This document shows, piece after piece, positions 1 to 11,937 of a stretch of 45,062 bases of DNA (its first letter is position 1; each line of letters starts with the position of its first letter). Made by a program: the position numbers and the translations under genes. Where the stretch lies: NCBI GenBank assembly GCA_015680685.1, contig MNCI01009376.1, forward strand, positions 130,117 through 175,178, written 5' to 3'. The notes under the pieces were generated by a model. It saw only the letters and a program-made list of their open reading frames with translations, did no database searches and was not told where the DNA came from. Origin of the DNA: Gnetum montanum. Lineage: Eukaryota; Streptophyta; Gnetopsida; Gnetales; Gnetaceae.

Positions 1-1823
1 TGGCAGATCTCACATCCAGCGTCATCATCTGTGTCAGAGTCCACAACCACATCAGAGTTAGTGATTTTTTCCTTACGCTTGTTATGTGTAGGGCTTAAAT
101 CTCTCCACTTTTTCTTACCTTTGTCACTACTTTCTTCTACCTTAGACTCTTCTACAATTTTTAAGATATTTTCAATTTTAGATTCTAAGGAACTCCATAT
201 GTCATCTACCTTAGCCACTATTTCTGTTGTTAATTTTTTGATCGACAAGGTTTTCTGGTTCACCAACTCTTTGATTGGTGACTCATCCTCTTCATCACAA
301 AATTTCACTCACTTCTTTCAAAGGGAGGAATCGCGATTGTATTCTTCTGCACTTTCTCTTTTTCATAGCTCACCTTATTCTTTTGCTACTTGTTCCAACA
401 AGCTATGTACTTCATGGGCTCTAAGTTGTGAGAGTCTCGCTTGGGCGTAAGTTCCAAGGGTTCTTCTAGTTTCATGCCTTAGCCCATCCATAATGTCGCG
501 AAGTTGATCCCGCTGAGCATACCCATGGCCTGGGCAACGATGTAACAATGTGTAGTAGCGGGCCATGGTAGCATCCAAGGGTTCATATGTACCTTGCTTC
601 CAGCCTTGGATCTGCTTACGTAAATTGGACACTCTGGAGTACATTTGATACTTTTCGTTAAACAGTTCTAGCATCGTACTCCACCTCCTAATGGTTTCCG
701 GTTCTAAGGACTGATACCAGCTCTCTGCTTCTTTGGTGAGTGTCCTTGGAAACAGCTTAAGTTTTTGCCACTCATTTTCTATATTCTGCAAAGCATAGGC
801 ATCATGGAATGCCTGTAAATGATTTTGCGGATCAGCATTGTATCCCCCTTCAAATCATGGGATATTGTTCATGTATAATCATTTGATCCGACTATCTTTT
901 AAATGCCTTGTTGGAATCCTAACTGCCTCCATTATGTCAAACATACTTCGAGTTACGAGTAGGGGCTTGTCATGATCATCTCTTTCATAACGCCTGTGAT
1001 GTCTGCGTTGTTCCCTACTCTCCCTACATCCTTGCCCTTGTCCTCTCTCTCGAATTTCCCTTCTAGGTCTTTCATCCTTCTTACTTTTATCCTCACCTTT
1101 ATGTTCATGATGGTTGCGCCCAGATGTGGAAGGAGAGGGTGAGTGATGGGATGAAGGAGAAGAAGAAGGGGAACCATCGCCATGACGATGTTTCTTACCT
1201 TCTCTTCGGCTGCTATGGCCCCGATCGTGATAACGATCAAAGTGCCCGTCCTTAGCATGAGTGGTTATTCCCTCTGTGAATAGTTGGTGTTCACGGGAAT
1301 CAGAACCAGGGATATGTATCGTTGATCATAGGTTCTGATACCCAACCTCCTCATCATCATTAGGAGGGGGAACATCATTTGCTAAAGAACCCGTCATAAG
1401 GGGTTCCTTGTCTCCTATTTCGCTAAGGACATGCGGGACCTTGCCCTTCAACAATGCATGTTAACTCTCCTGCCTTAAGTCCCTCATACGTTGGGCGTCT
1501 ATGGGATGATAATCCCTCATATCAAAGTCCTCCACAATGTATTGAGCATATAATTCAGTCATGCTTATCTGTGCCAAGGCACGGAAAAGCATGCGAGAGA
1601 TTGATCGGTCTGGGGGTAACATAATGTTACCTTGCAAATCTCTCCATCACAACTGTTCGTCTTGATGGAGAATAAAAGTAAAATTAGGGATATACTCATC
1701 AAGATGAGTATATGTCATTTTATTTTGTTTAGGACTTGGCTGATTTTGGTTATGTGTTTTATGTTGTTGACTGTCTCATGTATGGTCCTTAGGTGGTGAG
1801 TTGCTCTTATGAGAAGAAGGCAT
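1..1823 (-). pseudogene. gag: Athila-like gypsy gag, partial, with stops
   Basis: Capsid/nucleocapsid polyprotein of a Ty3/gypsy element, cut by the left window edge. Read on the minus strand from the ATG at 1821-1823, one frame stays in register for about 600 codons. It has an N-terminal region, a His/Ser/Arg-rich low-complexity stretch (about 950-1260), then the retrotransposon gag core (about 375-860) with the motifs FPRTLTKEAESWYQSL and RCPGHGY. The C-terminal third is Lys/Glu-rich and ends at the window edge in an acidic stretch followed by CEIC, possibly the start of a zinc knuckle. About six in-frame stops interrupt it, mostly TGA where Trp is expected (for example before FEGGYN near 858), plus one TAA. 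A damaged stretch lies near 300-350. It follows the primer site and LTR at 1948-2562. Assignment to the Athila lineage is inference from the gag core and the tRNA-Asp primer site. Confidence 0.85.
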
Positions 1824-1947
1824 TTTTATCGGTGTGCTAATTTTACCATTATATAATTTTTCTCTTTTGATTAACCTGAAGGTTCGTTAAGGCTCACAAC
1901 AATGTGAGTGATATCCCTTATGTTCTATATGGCGCACAAACACTTAG

Positions 1948-1965
1948 TCCCCGACAACAGCGCCA
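1948..1965 (-). other. Primer binding site, tRNA-Asp type
   Basis: On the minus strand this reads TGGCGCTGTTGTCGGGGA. The complement of the 3' end of plant tRNA-Asp(GTC) is TGGCGCCGTTGCCGGGGA, so there are two C-to-T differences. One base separates it from the LTR end at 1967. It fixes the orientation of the element (5' LTR to the right, gag to the left). Confidence 0.85.
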
Positions 1966-2433
1966 ATGGTGAGTGGCGAGGTACCCCTACACTCAACCAT
2001 ACGAAACGAGCGTAGCATGCGCAATCTGGTTGAACTCCGCAGACTAAATGCCTACACACCCCATGGAACACTTGGGGTTAATCATTCGTTGTCTTCCCAG
2101 ACTTACTTATAGTTGTCACGGTGTATCGTTAAGTAAGTCTGAGGTATATGATTTTTATAGTCTTTTCTAGTTTTATGTCTTCTATGCTAAAGAGTGAAGG
2201 GTTGAGAAACTAACTAACTCTAACTAATGAACTAAGTCTAAGTTAACTAGCGTCAGCATCCATTCCCACTTACCGTATACACCCTGAACTATGCAAGTGT
2301 GGCTACCAAACACTAATCGTTACTGGNGGACTCCTATTGCGGGCACATGGAAAATATTCTATCTCTGGAGTGATCAATTTGCCAGAGTTTCCCTACTTTA
2401 AGCCTAGGATGGGAAATAAGGGGAGTGCCACCT

Positions 2434-2444
2434 CTTATTTATAG
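2434..2444 (-). promoter_or_regulatory. TATA box of the LTR promoter
   Basis: The minus strand reads CTATAAATAAG about 120 bp inside the LTR start, the expected place for the retroelement core promoter. The equivalent box (CTATAAAT) is present in both related LTRs, at 15124-15131 and near 36980. Confidence 0.65.
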
Positions 2445-2494
2445 ATTTGGCGGCGGACCGTGATATCACATACATGACATTGCAGGGGACGACA

Positions 2495-2542
2495 CGATAT
2501 CGCGGTGGCTGCGATATCGCGGCGGCTGCGATATCGTGGCTC
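2495..2542. repeat. 17-bp tandem repeat with palindromic CGATATCG in U3
   Basis: Three head-to-tail copies of CGATATCGCGG(T/C)GGCTG at 2495-2511, 2512-2528 and 2529-2542 (last one partial). Each contains the palindrome CGATATCG. A diverged half-copy (GTGATATCAC) lies at 2460-2469. They sit just upstream of the TATA box on the minus strand, so they look like U3 enhancer repeats. They are unusually CpG-rich for this window and absent from the two related LTRs. Confidence 0.75.
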
Positions 2543-2562
2543 ATGCAAATCGCGTCTCATCA

Positions 2563-3950
2563 CCAATCTAGAATTGAAAACAATAACTTGTGATAGTCAA
2601 AGTCAAGACCAATAGTAGCCATGCTCACACCGTCTAACAGATAATAAAAAATAGAGAAGTAATGTCCAATAGTCATAGTTGTAGTGTGCAACAAATGACA
2701 TGAGCTAAAGTAGCTAAATAATATCAAAACATCAATATCCAATGATAATAAAATGAAATAATTCAACCAATGGGGAAAGCTATGCGATGGGAGGGGAAGG
2801 AGCATTATCGTTAGCACCAAGACCATCAACATCACCAGCATCACGAGATGTAAATAACAAAGCAATTAAAGCAACTAGTGATCATGATAACTTATAAACA
2901 TAATCAAGAACAAATAAATGGAAACTACAAAGCAAACCAACCAAAACATTTCTTTTTCAAACCACAATATACCAGATGTTCATGTGAACCAAAGATTTGC
3001 TACCTTTGATGCTTGCGCATGATGGCAGGGTGAGGCTTGAATAGGACTTTTTCATTTTTTTGAAAAAATTAATTATATAGTGCTAAAAAGGTTGACATCG
3101 CCGTGGAATTAGGGGTGGAAGAAAACTACCCTTGTTAATCTCCTTGATTTGATTGTTTGACGTACTTGAGGGACTGTCCCACTCATTTGGGTACTTCAGT
3201 TAAATGTGAGATATCATTTGTTTGAAATGATATAAAATTTTTGTTCAATTGTGAGTTGGGTAACAACTAGAATCTAAACTCAAAAAAATGTTAGATTTAA
3301 ACCGAAGTCAAAAGCCCCATTCATGGACAAGGTTGAGTTAAAAAATGAAAGAAAAATTTTAGCAAACATGCTGTAAGGAAAGAGAAATAACATGGATAAG
3401 ACACTTATAAATTAATATCTCAAACAAATATGATAAACCTTGATATATATCAGTCATCAGCATGAGCAGAACATTGATTTTGCTGATTCTACGTTAGTTT
3501 TACTATAGCTACTGTTGCACAGAGGCTAAGCATACTAGAACAGAACATTGATTTTGCTACTTTCACTTGTAACTGCACAAATGCATTTTTTGACTACTCA
3601 GAACTTTCATGTTTTTGAACTGTGTAGTAAAAAAAATGTCCTCTAATACTTTGAAAATAAACTATTATATTTGCAAAATCGCATCGCATAGATCTTTGGG
3701 ACGCATAAATGCTTGATTCATGGATGTTAGAAAGACACTCGCATGCCACTAGATCTTTACTAAGCAAATGCAAATATGCAATATCTTAAAAGATTAATGT
3801 TTCGGGAGCCTTGAAAGTTGAAATACTTATTTTATAAATTGAATTAAAGATAGTTTAAAAAATAAGATTTAATAAAAAATAGTTTAAATCAAATATTTTG
3901 TATTATCATTACCATTTTACCCTTAATGAACTTCTCAGAAGTCAATGTTT
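2563..3950. other. Gene-free AT-rich stretch
   Basis: No coding region, LTR or array is supported. The only open frame (2560-2865, minus) is Leu/Ile/Tyr-rich low-complexity sequence. A short direct repeat, CAGAACATTGATTTTGCT, occurs near 3467 and 3541. The right part (from about 3850) may be 3' untranslated sequence or intron of gene 1. Confidence 0.5.
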
Positions 3951-3952
3951 CT

Positions 3953-5240
3953 TCATCTCAAATGATGCATGGTGTAGCGAAATAGCAACCTCCAATTATC
4001 ATTTGATTTATTATTCAGGATGTGAAGCCGGAACTTTGTAAGTTCTGAGTGATCCAGGTAATTATCGGCAACCAACCTTGATAATATTAATATTCTCGAA
4101 CTTCCCTCATTTATAGAATTAGTTGCTTTACACAACAATTTTTCGAAAACCCATTGTTTTGAAACATACTTGAGGTACTTTACCACATATGGTCATTCAT
4201 CTTCTTGTGTAGCGATAGTCCTTCCAGATGCAAACGTTCTAGATAAGTTCAATAGAACAAAGGGTAAGAGTTGAAACATAGTTTCTAGTGAATTCAATAT
4301 ACAAGGCATGTAGCTCTCAGACTTGGAATATGAATTCTTTAGGAGCTGTCCTACACTCACCCGAAAGAAAAAAAAAGTGAAAAAAATAAAATAAAATTTT
4401 AACAAGCCATTTGCATAATTCACGTCTGTCTGTTCATTAGCAGGGCTTTCTAAGCTTGTTCCTTCACTGAAGAACTCCATTAAACCAATGAAAATTTCTT
4501 TCAACTTTTGAATGAGAGAATTTTTTTACCAATGTCTCATTGTATACCAATACCAAAGCTGGTAATGCTGAAACATGGAAAATGACAAAGCTCATCGATT
4601 AACTTTAATAACGATGTCTTGCTTTGTGTATGTACAAATGAAAAAGAAACACATGCTTTTGTAGTGAGCAATGGCTACTCAACATTGCATATATGGAATT
4701 ATCATTTAAATTTTCATTAAAATGTTCTATGAAATCTTGATCAGACCACCCCAATCTAGAAGCCCTCTCTAGACACTGCATTATTGATGGTAGTTTATTG
4801 GAAAGAAAATTTGTTTCAGTCTCATATGTATTTGTATTAAGAAGGAAGATAGTTGATATATCACAGTGTCTTTTGCTAATTCATTTAAACTATATGAATA
4901 TTGACTAGAGTTGTTTACTACAACAACGAAATCACTACTAATAGACAGGCCATCATTCAAACAAGCACTTCTCAAAATTGAAATAGCCCAAGCCACGGAA
5001 GTCTGCAGTTGTCTATTATTTGGTTTTGAGTTTGTGTATGTGCCAAGAGCTTTCTAGGGTGACATTATTGTCCATGCACCTCCCCAATGCCATACATGAG
5101 GCATATTTAATTTTCTTTTCTTTTGTTTCTTAGACATCTTTTTAGTGAACAAGTTTCCTCCCAATGAAACATTTTTAGTAGAATGATGCCATGTGACAGC
5201 AATAGACCTTCCAACTCTATTTCAAACCTGATGCTCTAGC
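3953..5240 (-). pseudogene. Host 'gene 1' copy A, downstream exons, broken
   Basis: A protein-coding remnant I cannot identify. Minus-strand reading from about 5235 gives a long frame with a Lys-rich block (KKMSKKQKKRKL), the segment HVWHWGGAWT, one TAG near 5055, and the segment AWAISILRSACLNDGLSISS. After a frameshift near 4860 the frame continues through RLGWSDQDFIEHFNENLND to about 4665. After a non-coding gap with an A/T-rich tract (about 4370-4400, probably intron) two more open segments follow: 4193-4504 (LKNSYSKSESYMPCILNSLE) and 3953-4186. Similarity to 33150-33880 supports it as a real duplicated gene. Exon 1 is most likely at 24969-25085, beyond the 19.5-kb insertion. Exon limits are approximate. 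Confidence 0.55.
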
Positions 5241-5265
5241 TTAAGCAATGTAGAGTACATCTATA

Positions 5266-6707
5266 TGTGGTGCCTAAAAAAATTCGATCTCTAGAAAAAA
5301 TCGAAAATTCTAGGTGGGAGCAGTTTTAACCTTGGATGCCAAGGACCTCTAAGAAATAGGATCTAAGGCTCCTTGGATGATATTGTTGATTACCCAAGGA
5401 CTTAGGGAGTGTAAATGAGGGTAAACAGTTTGGAATAAAAAAATGTAGATCTAATGTGAATAAAGCACAAAAATAGATAGTGAAATAAACCTACAACACA
5501 AATGAACTGTAAAATTTATTAATAATAATAAAATTGCCATAAGAGTAGAGTTCAAATGTGTACAAATTTTTGTGCTTCAATGCACAAGAATTTGCTCGAA
5601 TGAAGCTTGAAGCCTATTGAAGCTAGCAGGTTGTGATCTACAGTTAGCCTCATGATCTAGGTCCTTCCCAACTTCAATCACAAAAAATCCTTGGGATTTT
5701 TTAGCTTAGATTTACAACGTGGATCACAAGGGACTAAGGTATGTGCAACATTGGTGCAAAGGAGGTGAGGTTATTGCTTGACTTTCTAGTGTTGCAATGG
5801 TGCTACACTAATAGTCTCTAATGCTTAGATAGTCGCAAATTTGCCAAAAAGTCTTGCAAAATGAAAAAGGTCTCAAGTGCTCAAGGTTGCCAAGGTGTGA
5901 AGTAGTTGAACTGTGCATAAAAAAATGGTGGAACTTGTTCAAAGTGTTTAAGGTTGGCATTTATAAGTCTCATGGTTGCTAGTTTTTGGGCTTAACTTTT
6001 TGCCATGATTACTGATAGATTAGCTTGATTTGTAGATGTGGCAAGCCATGATTTCCAATGTGGTTATCTATTTTTGGTAAGTTATGATGCACCTAGGCCA
6101 CCAAAATCACTCCAGATACTAGAAATAGTAAACAAACTTTTCTAATCATGCTAGCTTCATCCATCTACGTAGTCCTCATGGGAACAACATTGGAATTTTG
6201 TGATCTACGTTGGAATTAGTGGGGCAACATTGGAATTGTTTGAAGAATGAAATTCTCATCCACTCCAACGTTGGCTTCATGAGAAAGTAAAAATTCTCAC
6301 TTCTCCAACGTTGGGCTTGAGACATCCACATTGGGTTTTGTGGCAACTACACTAGGTTAAGCTAGGGAAATGAAAATCCAACACCACCAATGTTGGGGGT
6401 AGGTGGTTCCAGTGTAGTTAAGGCTATAACCCCACAAAAACCCATGAAAATGCCAAATTTGGCAATTCATAAGGCATTTTCAACCCTCCCAAGCCCAAAT
6501 ACAAACATGATGTGACTTTTTCCACTTAGAAAGTGAGGCTATGAAAACTTATGAGGCATTTTTCATCCCCAAAAGTTCAAATATGTGAGATTGCAGCTCA
6601 TGGCCTACAAACTTGACATTTTACAATGAAATTCCAACCTCAAGTGTAGGGATGAAGGTTACAATGCCAAAGGGGGTTGCAACATGCATTTTCTTGGTGG
6701 TGTTTCA
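5266..6707 (-). repeat. 3' LTR of the Tat-type element
   Basis: A 1442-bp LTR. On the plus strand it begins TGTGGTGCCTAAAAAAATTC and ends GGTGGTGTTTCA. It aligns end to end with 23326-24738. A minus-strand TATA box (CTTATAAATGCC) is at 5956-5967. The outer flank is CTATA at 5261-5265. Confidence 0.88.
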
Positions 6708-6722
6708 TTGGTCCCTCTTTGT
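6708..6722 (-). other. Polypurine tract of the Tat-type element
   Basis: The minus strand reads CAACAAAGAGGGACCAA directly before the LTR start TGAAACACC. The second Tat-type copy has the same junction at 32769-32783 (CAACAAAGAGAGGCCAA then TGAAACACC), which supports both boundaries. Confidence 0.8.
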
Positions 6723-7805
6723 TGATGTGTAAAGGATTCACTTGAGAGACACTGACAAAGAATACAAAACACCACTGCAGGTCCATTACCAATGTTTCCT
6801 CTTTGCACTTGATTCTATAGTGTCAAACCATGCCAAAGAGTGCTTGTGATGATGAGATAGGGTTACGATGAGGTAGTAGAGGTTGTAGGTTTTATTTGGT
6901 TACAAGAAAATGATCACAATAATTAACAATTAGTTCCAAATATTGGTAATCATGATTATGGTTACGATAGTGATATTTTGGGTCGATTCATTGTAGTTTC
7001 AATGCTTCATGCTTTGAAGTGTTGGTCACTTGGCAATGTTTTTGATGAATCAACACTTCACTTCAAGGTTTCTTTGGTTGTTAGGCTCCTCCTTTTGCTA
7101 GTTTGGAGCCATTGATTTACCTTTTGGTCTTCATTGGTCTTTCAATTTCTTGGAAATTTTCTTTCATCCCTTTTTTTAGGGTGAAACCTTCATTGAGTTT
7201 CATTACCAAGGCTAAGTTTGATTTTATTTTTCTATTGAATGAGATGTGTTACATTCAATAGACTTGATGGTGGAGCATGAAGAAGGAAACACCAAATGGT
7301 CATAATGAGTGTCAAACATCAATCATCATTGTTGTTCAAGGTATAGAAGGCTATAATTAGGCTATGGGTTTAGGCTCAAGGAGTGATAAAGGAAATGATG
7401 TGAAATAAGCACTCTTGGCATGATAGGACAAGCTTACCAAATCTCATGCATTAAGATCATGTGGTAACTTGTTGCTGTAGTGAGTTGCACCTCCATGAAG
7501 GCTTCAAACTTTATCCTGCAAGCATAACTCCAAGAGAACAAGAAAATAAGATAAAGAAAACATGTTGTTACAAGATAATGCATAGGATCACACAAGGAAA
7601 TTAGTAGATTAGGTTATCATAGGTCACTATTGTTATAGAAAAAAGATATCTATGTTGTGTGCATTGGGCTTACAAAGCTTATAGTCTATTCATTATGAAA
7701 AGTAGAGAGATAGAGATAGAGAGAGAGCATGTGAAGGCTTGTTTGTTATTTAGTGTAAGGGCCATCGATGTCAACTATTGGATTATATCTATAAATAAGG
7801 TCATG
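6723..7805 (-). other. 3' untranslated region of the Tat-type element
   Basis: Non-coding stretch between pol and the polypurine tract. It aligns with 31661-32768 in the plus-strand relative; both contain TTGAATGTAACACATCT and GAAGGTTTCAC. A GA-rich simple tract (agagatagagatagagagagag) lies near 7701-7725. No gene is seen. Confidence 0.6.
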
Positions 7806-10800
7806 TTAGATGTAATAACGTTTCAAATAGGAATGGTTGACTAGATTGGCCAATTCATTCACATCCATGTTTATGACTTTGAAGGATTCATTGCCATTGG
7901 CCTTGATGATTAAGAAAGGTCCTTTCCAGTTAATCAAGAACTTGTCTATATGCTTATGAACAGCCTTGAGGACCAAGTTCCCTTTTTTGATTTTCCATTT
8001 GTTCAAGTTGTGGCGATGCTATTGCTTCTGCCTCTCTTGGTATTGTTCGATGTGAGTAAGCATTTGTGTTCACTACTCTATTGAATCCAAGTCAATGGTA
8101 TGAAACTCCTTGTTCTGCTCTTTGTTGATGAAGTTTGATAGGGCTACTTTGAGTGATGGAACATACAATGCAAGAGGAAAAATAACTTCAAATCCATAAA
8201 CCAGGCTATGTGGGATTAAACTAGCTTTGGTTCAATAGGTAGTTCGATATAAGTGTGTGGATAAGCTACTCACGCCACTTGTGTCTGCTATTATTTAACA
8301 TCTTTTTAAGTAAGTTTATAATGGCCTTATTGCTAGCTTTAGCTTTTTCATTGGCTTGAGGGTAGTATGGTGATGAAGAGGAATGCTTGATGCCTAGGTC
8401 TTGACAAAATGCTTGTATTTCTTGGCTACTAAATTATGGTCCATTATCTGTGACTATGGTCATAGGTATGCCAAAATGGGCTACTATGTTATCAAGCATG
8501 AATCTATAGACTTGTTGATATATTTTTTTCCTTAAGGGAATAGATTCAACCCACTTATTAAAGTATTTAGTTATGGTGATGATGAAGTTATGCCATTTAA
8601 AAGACTTAGGTATTATAGGTCCAATGATCTCAAGTCCCCATTGTTGAAATGACCAAGTTTCTTAGTAGTTTGTAACTCAGTTGGTGGCATGTGTATCACA
8701 TTGTCATCCCATTGATAGTATCACAATTTTTAACCCTCTATAGATAGTTGCTTTCTATATAGGGATAGTAATAGTTTAGTTACCTAATTTTAGTGGCCAT
8801 GACTCTAAGTCATATATGTCCCCCACATACACCATCATGAACTTGCTCAAGAACTATGTGGGCTTTGGTTTTTCACAAGCACACTAATAATACGCCATTA
8901 GAGGATTGTTGACATAATGTGTTATCATCTAAGATGACATACTATTTTGAACATTTACGTACAATGTCCTTTTGAGAAGTCGTAAAGCCTTATGGAGATT
9001 CACCATGCATTAGGTAAAACTTAATATTTTCATACCACTCCTTTTGGGGAATGGTATTGATGGAGGCTATAGAGTTACCTTCAGTGTTCTTTGTGATGGA
9101 AATAACATAATTCATAGTTAACAAAGATAACTTGCTAAACACATCATGCATCATACTTATGACTAAGGTCATAATGGCATATACTAATGTGTTCTTGGTT
9201 CAAGGTATATGATGGATACCAATGTCTGTAAATTGTTCCATTAGTTTCTTTCCTAGGTCACAATAGGATTAAAAATGTTTTTCTTTACATGCATAAACCT
9301 CTGTTACTTGGTTAACCACAAGTTGCAAATCACCTTTAATCATTAGATGTTTGATTCCTTGGTCACAAGCCACCATCATTCCCCTGATCAATCCTTCATA
9401 CTCTACCACATTGTTGTACATGGGAATTCAAAATGGTAGGAGAAGGGTTGGATTTCACTAGAAGGTGATGTTATGATGGTAGCGGCATTGGCTCCATGAA
9501 TGGTTGAAGCTCTATAAAAGTTCATAATTACCTCATAGCCCTTGGGTACCTTGCTAACTATGTTGACATTTTTGTCAGGGAACTTAGGTTCAATGGTTGC
9601 ATGGTCTTCCATGAGGAACACAATAAGTTATAAGGCTATAGCTTGGCCCTTGGTTGATGCTTAAGATATGTAATGAAGGTCAAACTTGGCTATTATGGCT
9701 TTCCAATGGGCTATACAACTACCTTCATAAATATTAGTTGTTATGCCTCTAAGCACATTATTTTTGCAAATGATGTTGACTTGACTCCTAAAGAGGTAGT
9801 GTCTCCAATTCTTCAATGAGAAGACTAGGGCTAGACAATACTTCTCCACTTTAGTGTATCAGGTCTTGTAGGTAATTAATGCATAACTTACATAGTATAT
9901 AGGTATTTCTGCTCCATCATCCCATTTCTGATAGAGTAGAGAGGCAATGAATATGTCAGAGATAGCAAGGTAGATGTAAAATGCTTTATCCTTTTGTAGT
10001 GGATAGATTGTGGATAGTTGTACTAACTCTTGCTTAACTTTTTCAAAGGCTTCTTGGCATTGAGCCATCCACTCATAGTAGACTCCATTTTTAAGCAAGT
10101 ATTGTAATGGGTTGTAATTTATCTGTAAGCCTGGAAATGAACCTATGGATAAATTGTAATCCACCTTGTAGTCCCTGAAGCTCCTTAAGGTTGGTTAGTA
10201 CTACCAAGTTAGATATGGTCTTAACCATATTAGGATTGATACATATTCCTGCCTCAAATATTATAAAGCCAAGCAACTTACTAGTTTGACACCAAAGACA
10301 CACTTCTTGGGATTAAGCCTAAGCTCATACTTGAGACATTGTTTCAACACAAAATTAACGTCATGCACATGGTCGCTAGCTATTTTGGATTTAATGGCTA
10401 TATCATCCATTAAGTAATCCTAGCATGTAATCATTAAAGATGTACATCATGGCTTGTTAATAAGTGACACTTGCATTCTTAGGATCAAAGGACATCTTGA
10501 TGTAACAAAAGGTTCCCCAAGGGATCATGAATATTACACAAAGTTGATGTTTTGGGTTAATCCTAACTTGGTTATATTCCAAGAACCTGTCCATGAAGGA
10601 TATCAAGGCATGTCCAACTGTAGTATTGATAAGTTGTTCAATATTACCTTATTTAGTTCCCAGAAATCAATACAAATGTGTATACTCCTATTTTTCTTAG
10701 GGACTACCACTATGTTGAAAACCATTCAATGTAATCGACCTGATATAGTTTTGTGATTTCATCATGAACTATCAAGGCCAAATTTGGTCTAATCATGTAA

Positions 10801-11230
10801 ACTTTTTGCTTAACTAGTCTGATACTAGGGTTGAGTATGATGTTATGTTGTACTAGGCATGGGTTAAGACCTAGTATATCTTCATATGACTAGGAAAAGG
10901 CCTTAATGTTGTCTTGGATGACCTTGGTGATGTCTTGAGCCTATTGAGTTTCCAATGAGGAATTTATTTTTAGTGTTTTCTCCTTACCACTGTGTTTCGT
11001 TATAGGAACCTCACTAGAGAGGCCTCAGTAATGTTAATGGCCTCAAGGTCAAGGATTTTAACTAGGTTTTCTAGCTACTCAAGAGGTTTCTCTATCAAGG
11101 CTATGTGATCGAAAGGACTCTCAAGCTCAAGATCTAAGTGATTGAGATCAATGAATCACTCAACATCACCATGAGGTTCACTTAGGTTCAAAAGCAAGAT
11201 GATTTTCTCCTAGATGTCCATACTCCAATC
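7806..11230 (-). pseudogene. pol: Tat-type gypsy pol (RT, RNase H, integrase), dead
   Basis: Decayed polyprotein read from about 11230 leftwards. The N-terminal part before RT is at 11230-10950. RT blocks include TVGHALISFMDRF and a counterpart of PFGLKNAGATY at 10700-10450. The catalytic YMDD is lost: relative to the copy at 29020, an 8-bp deletion at about 10411 removes Tyr-Met and shifts the frame. The RT connection and RNase H lie at 10303-9661 (LKELQGLQGGLQFIHRFISR; EAFEKVKQELVQL). The second RNase H is at 9621-9200. The integrase region follows, ending in its C-terminal part at 8006-7806 (WKGPFLI, NHSYLKRYYI). Stops and frameshifts are scattered throughout, so it cannot encode a protein. 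Confidence 0.85.
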
Positions 11231-11935
11231 TTGCATATCAACCATAAGCACAGTAAGTGGCACTTGTGTGATAAAATGAGTAGATAATGCAAAAATAATG
11301 TAAAATACTCTAACAATCATGCATGGATAAGCCAAAACATGTTTTATCAATGGTCACACAACTTTCAAACAAGTTCTACAATGGTCATAAGAGGTAAGTG
11401 AAGGAAAATTAGGTGAAACAAAGTCTAAATAAGGTCAAACTAAGGTCAAATGATGATAGAATAGCATCAAGTGAAGGCCAAGTAATGGTCAAACCCCATC
11501 AAATGATGTTGAACAAGGCTAAGACATTGTAAGAAAAGGTCACAAAAGAAAAGGAAAAGTAAAAAAGGTAAACTAAAGGTCAAATATCGTGAAACATATG
11601 ATAGCTAGATGATCGATAAATGAAGCCAAATAAAGCCCAAATGATGATCAAGACCCATCTAATAATGTTATGGAGGATCAAATAAGGTCATAGTGATGTT
11701 AAATGATATTAATTGACGTCACATCAAGTTTACTAGGGTCAAAAGATGCCAAATGATAGAAACATTTGATGGAATAAGGTCAAATGGTGCTAAACATCAA
11801 ACAATAGGGAAATGAAGGTCATTATTGCATAACAAGATCAAAGTAGGTTGAAACACAATGAAACAAGGACAAAGTAGTCAACATAGATAACATGGGGTAA
11901 AACATTATCAATATTGGTCAACTACGATTAGATTT
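11231..11935. repeat. Degenerate GGTCAAA-rich repeat stretch
   Basis: About 700 bp rich in variants of AAGGTCAAATGATG and CAAATGATG, spaced 20-60 bp apart with no fixed period. It lies just upstream of pol in the element's direction, where gag would be expected. No reading frame is supported on either strand. Confidence 0.5.
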
Positions 11936-11937
11936 TA

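Larger units (their letters stand above)
1967..2562 (-). repeat. 5' LTR of the Athila-like element
   Basis: A 596-bp LTR. On the plus strand it begins TGGTGAGTGG beside the primer site and ends CTCATCA at 2562. Its U5/R side matches two further LTRs in this window (14996-15923 and 36249-37096, for example the shared block GCATCCATTCCCA), so the three form one family. The bases after it (CCAAT, 2563-2567) would be the target duplication, but the other end of the element lies outside the window. One ambiguous base (N) is at 2327. Confidence 0.85.

Noticed and set aside
31-450. 139-codon plus-strand open frame
   Set aside because: Antisense shadow of the gag C-terminal region, which has recognisable content on the minus strand.
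1-1823. Recoded TGA (readthrough) in gag
   Set aside because: TGA stops sit at expected Trp codons in many positions together with a TAA, which fits methylation-driven decay better than programmed recoding.
2560-2865. 101-codon minus-strand open frame
   Set aside because: Hydrophobic low-complexity translation of AT-rich DNA that begins within the LTR boundary; no homology recognised.
10454-10756. 100-codon plus-strand open frame
   Set aside because: Antisense to the RT domain of the minus-strand pol.
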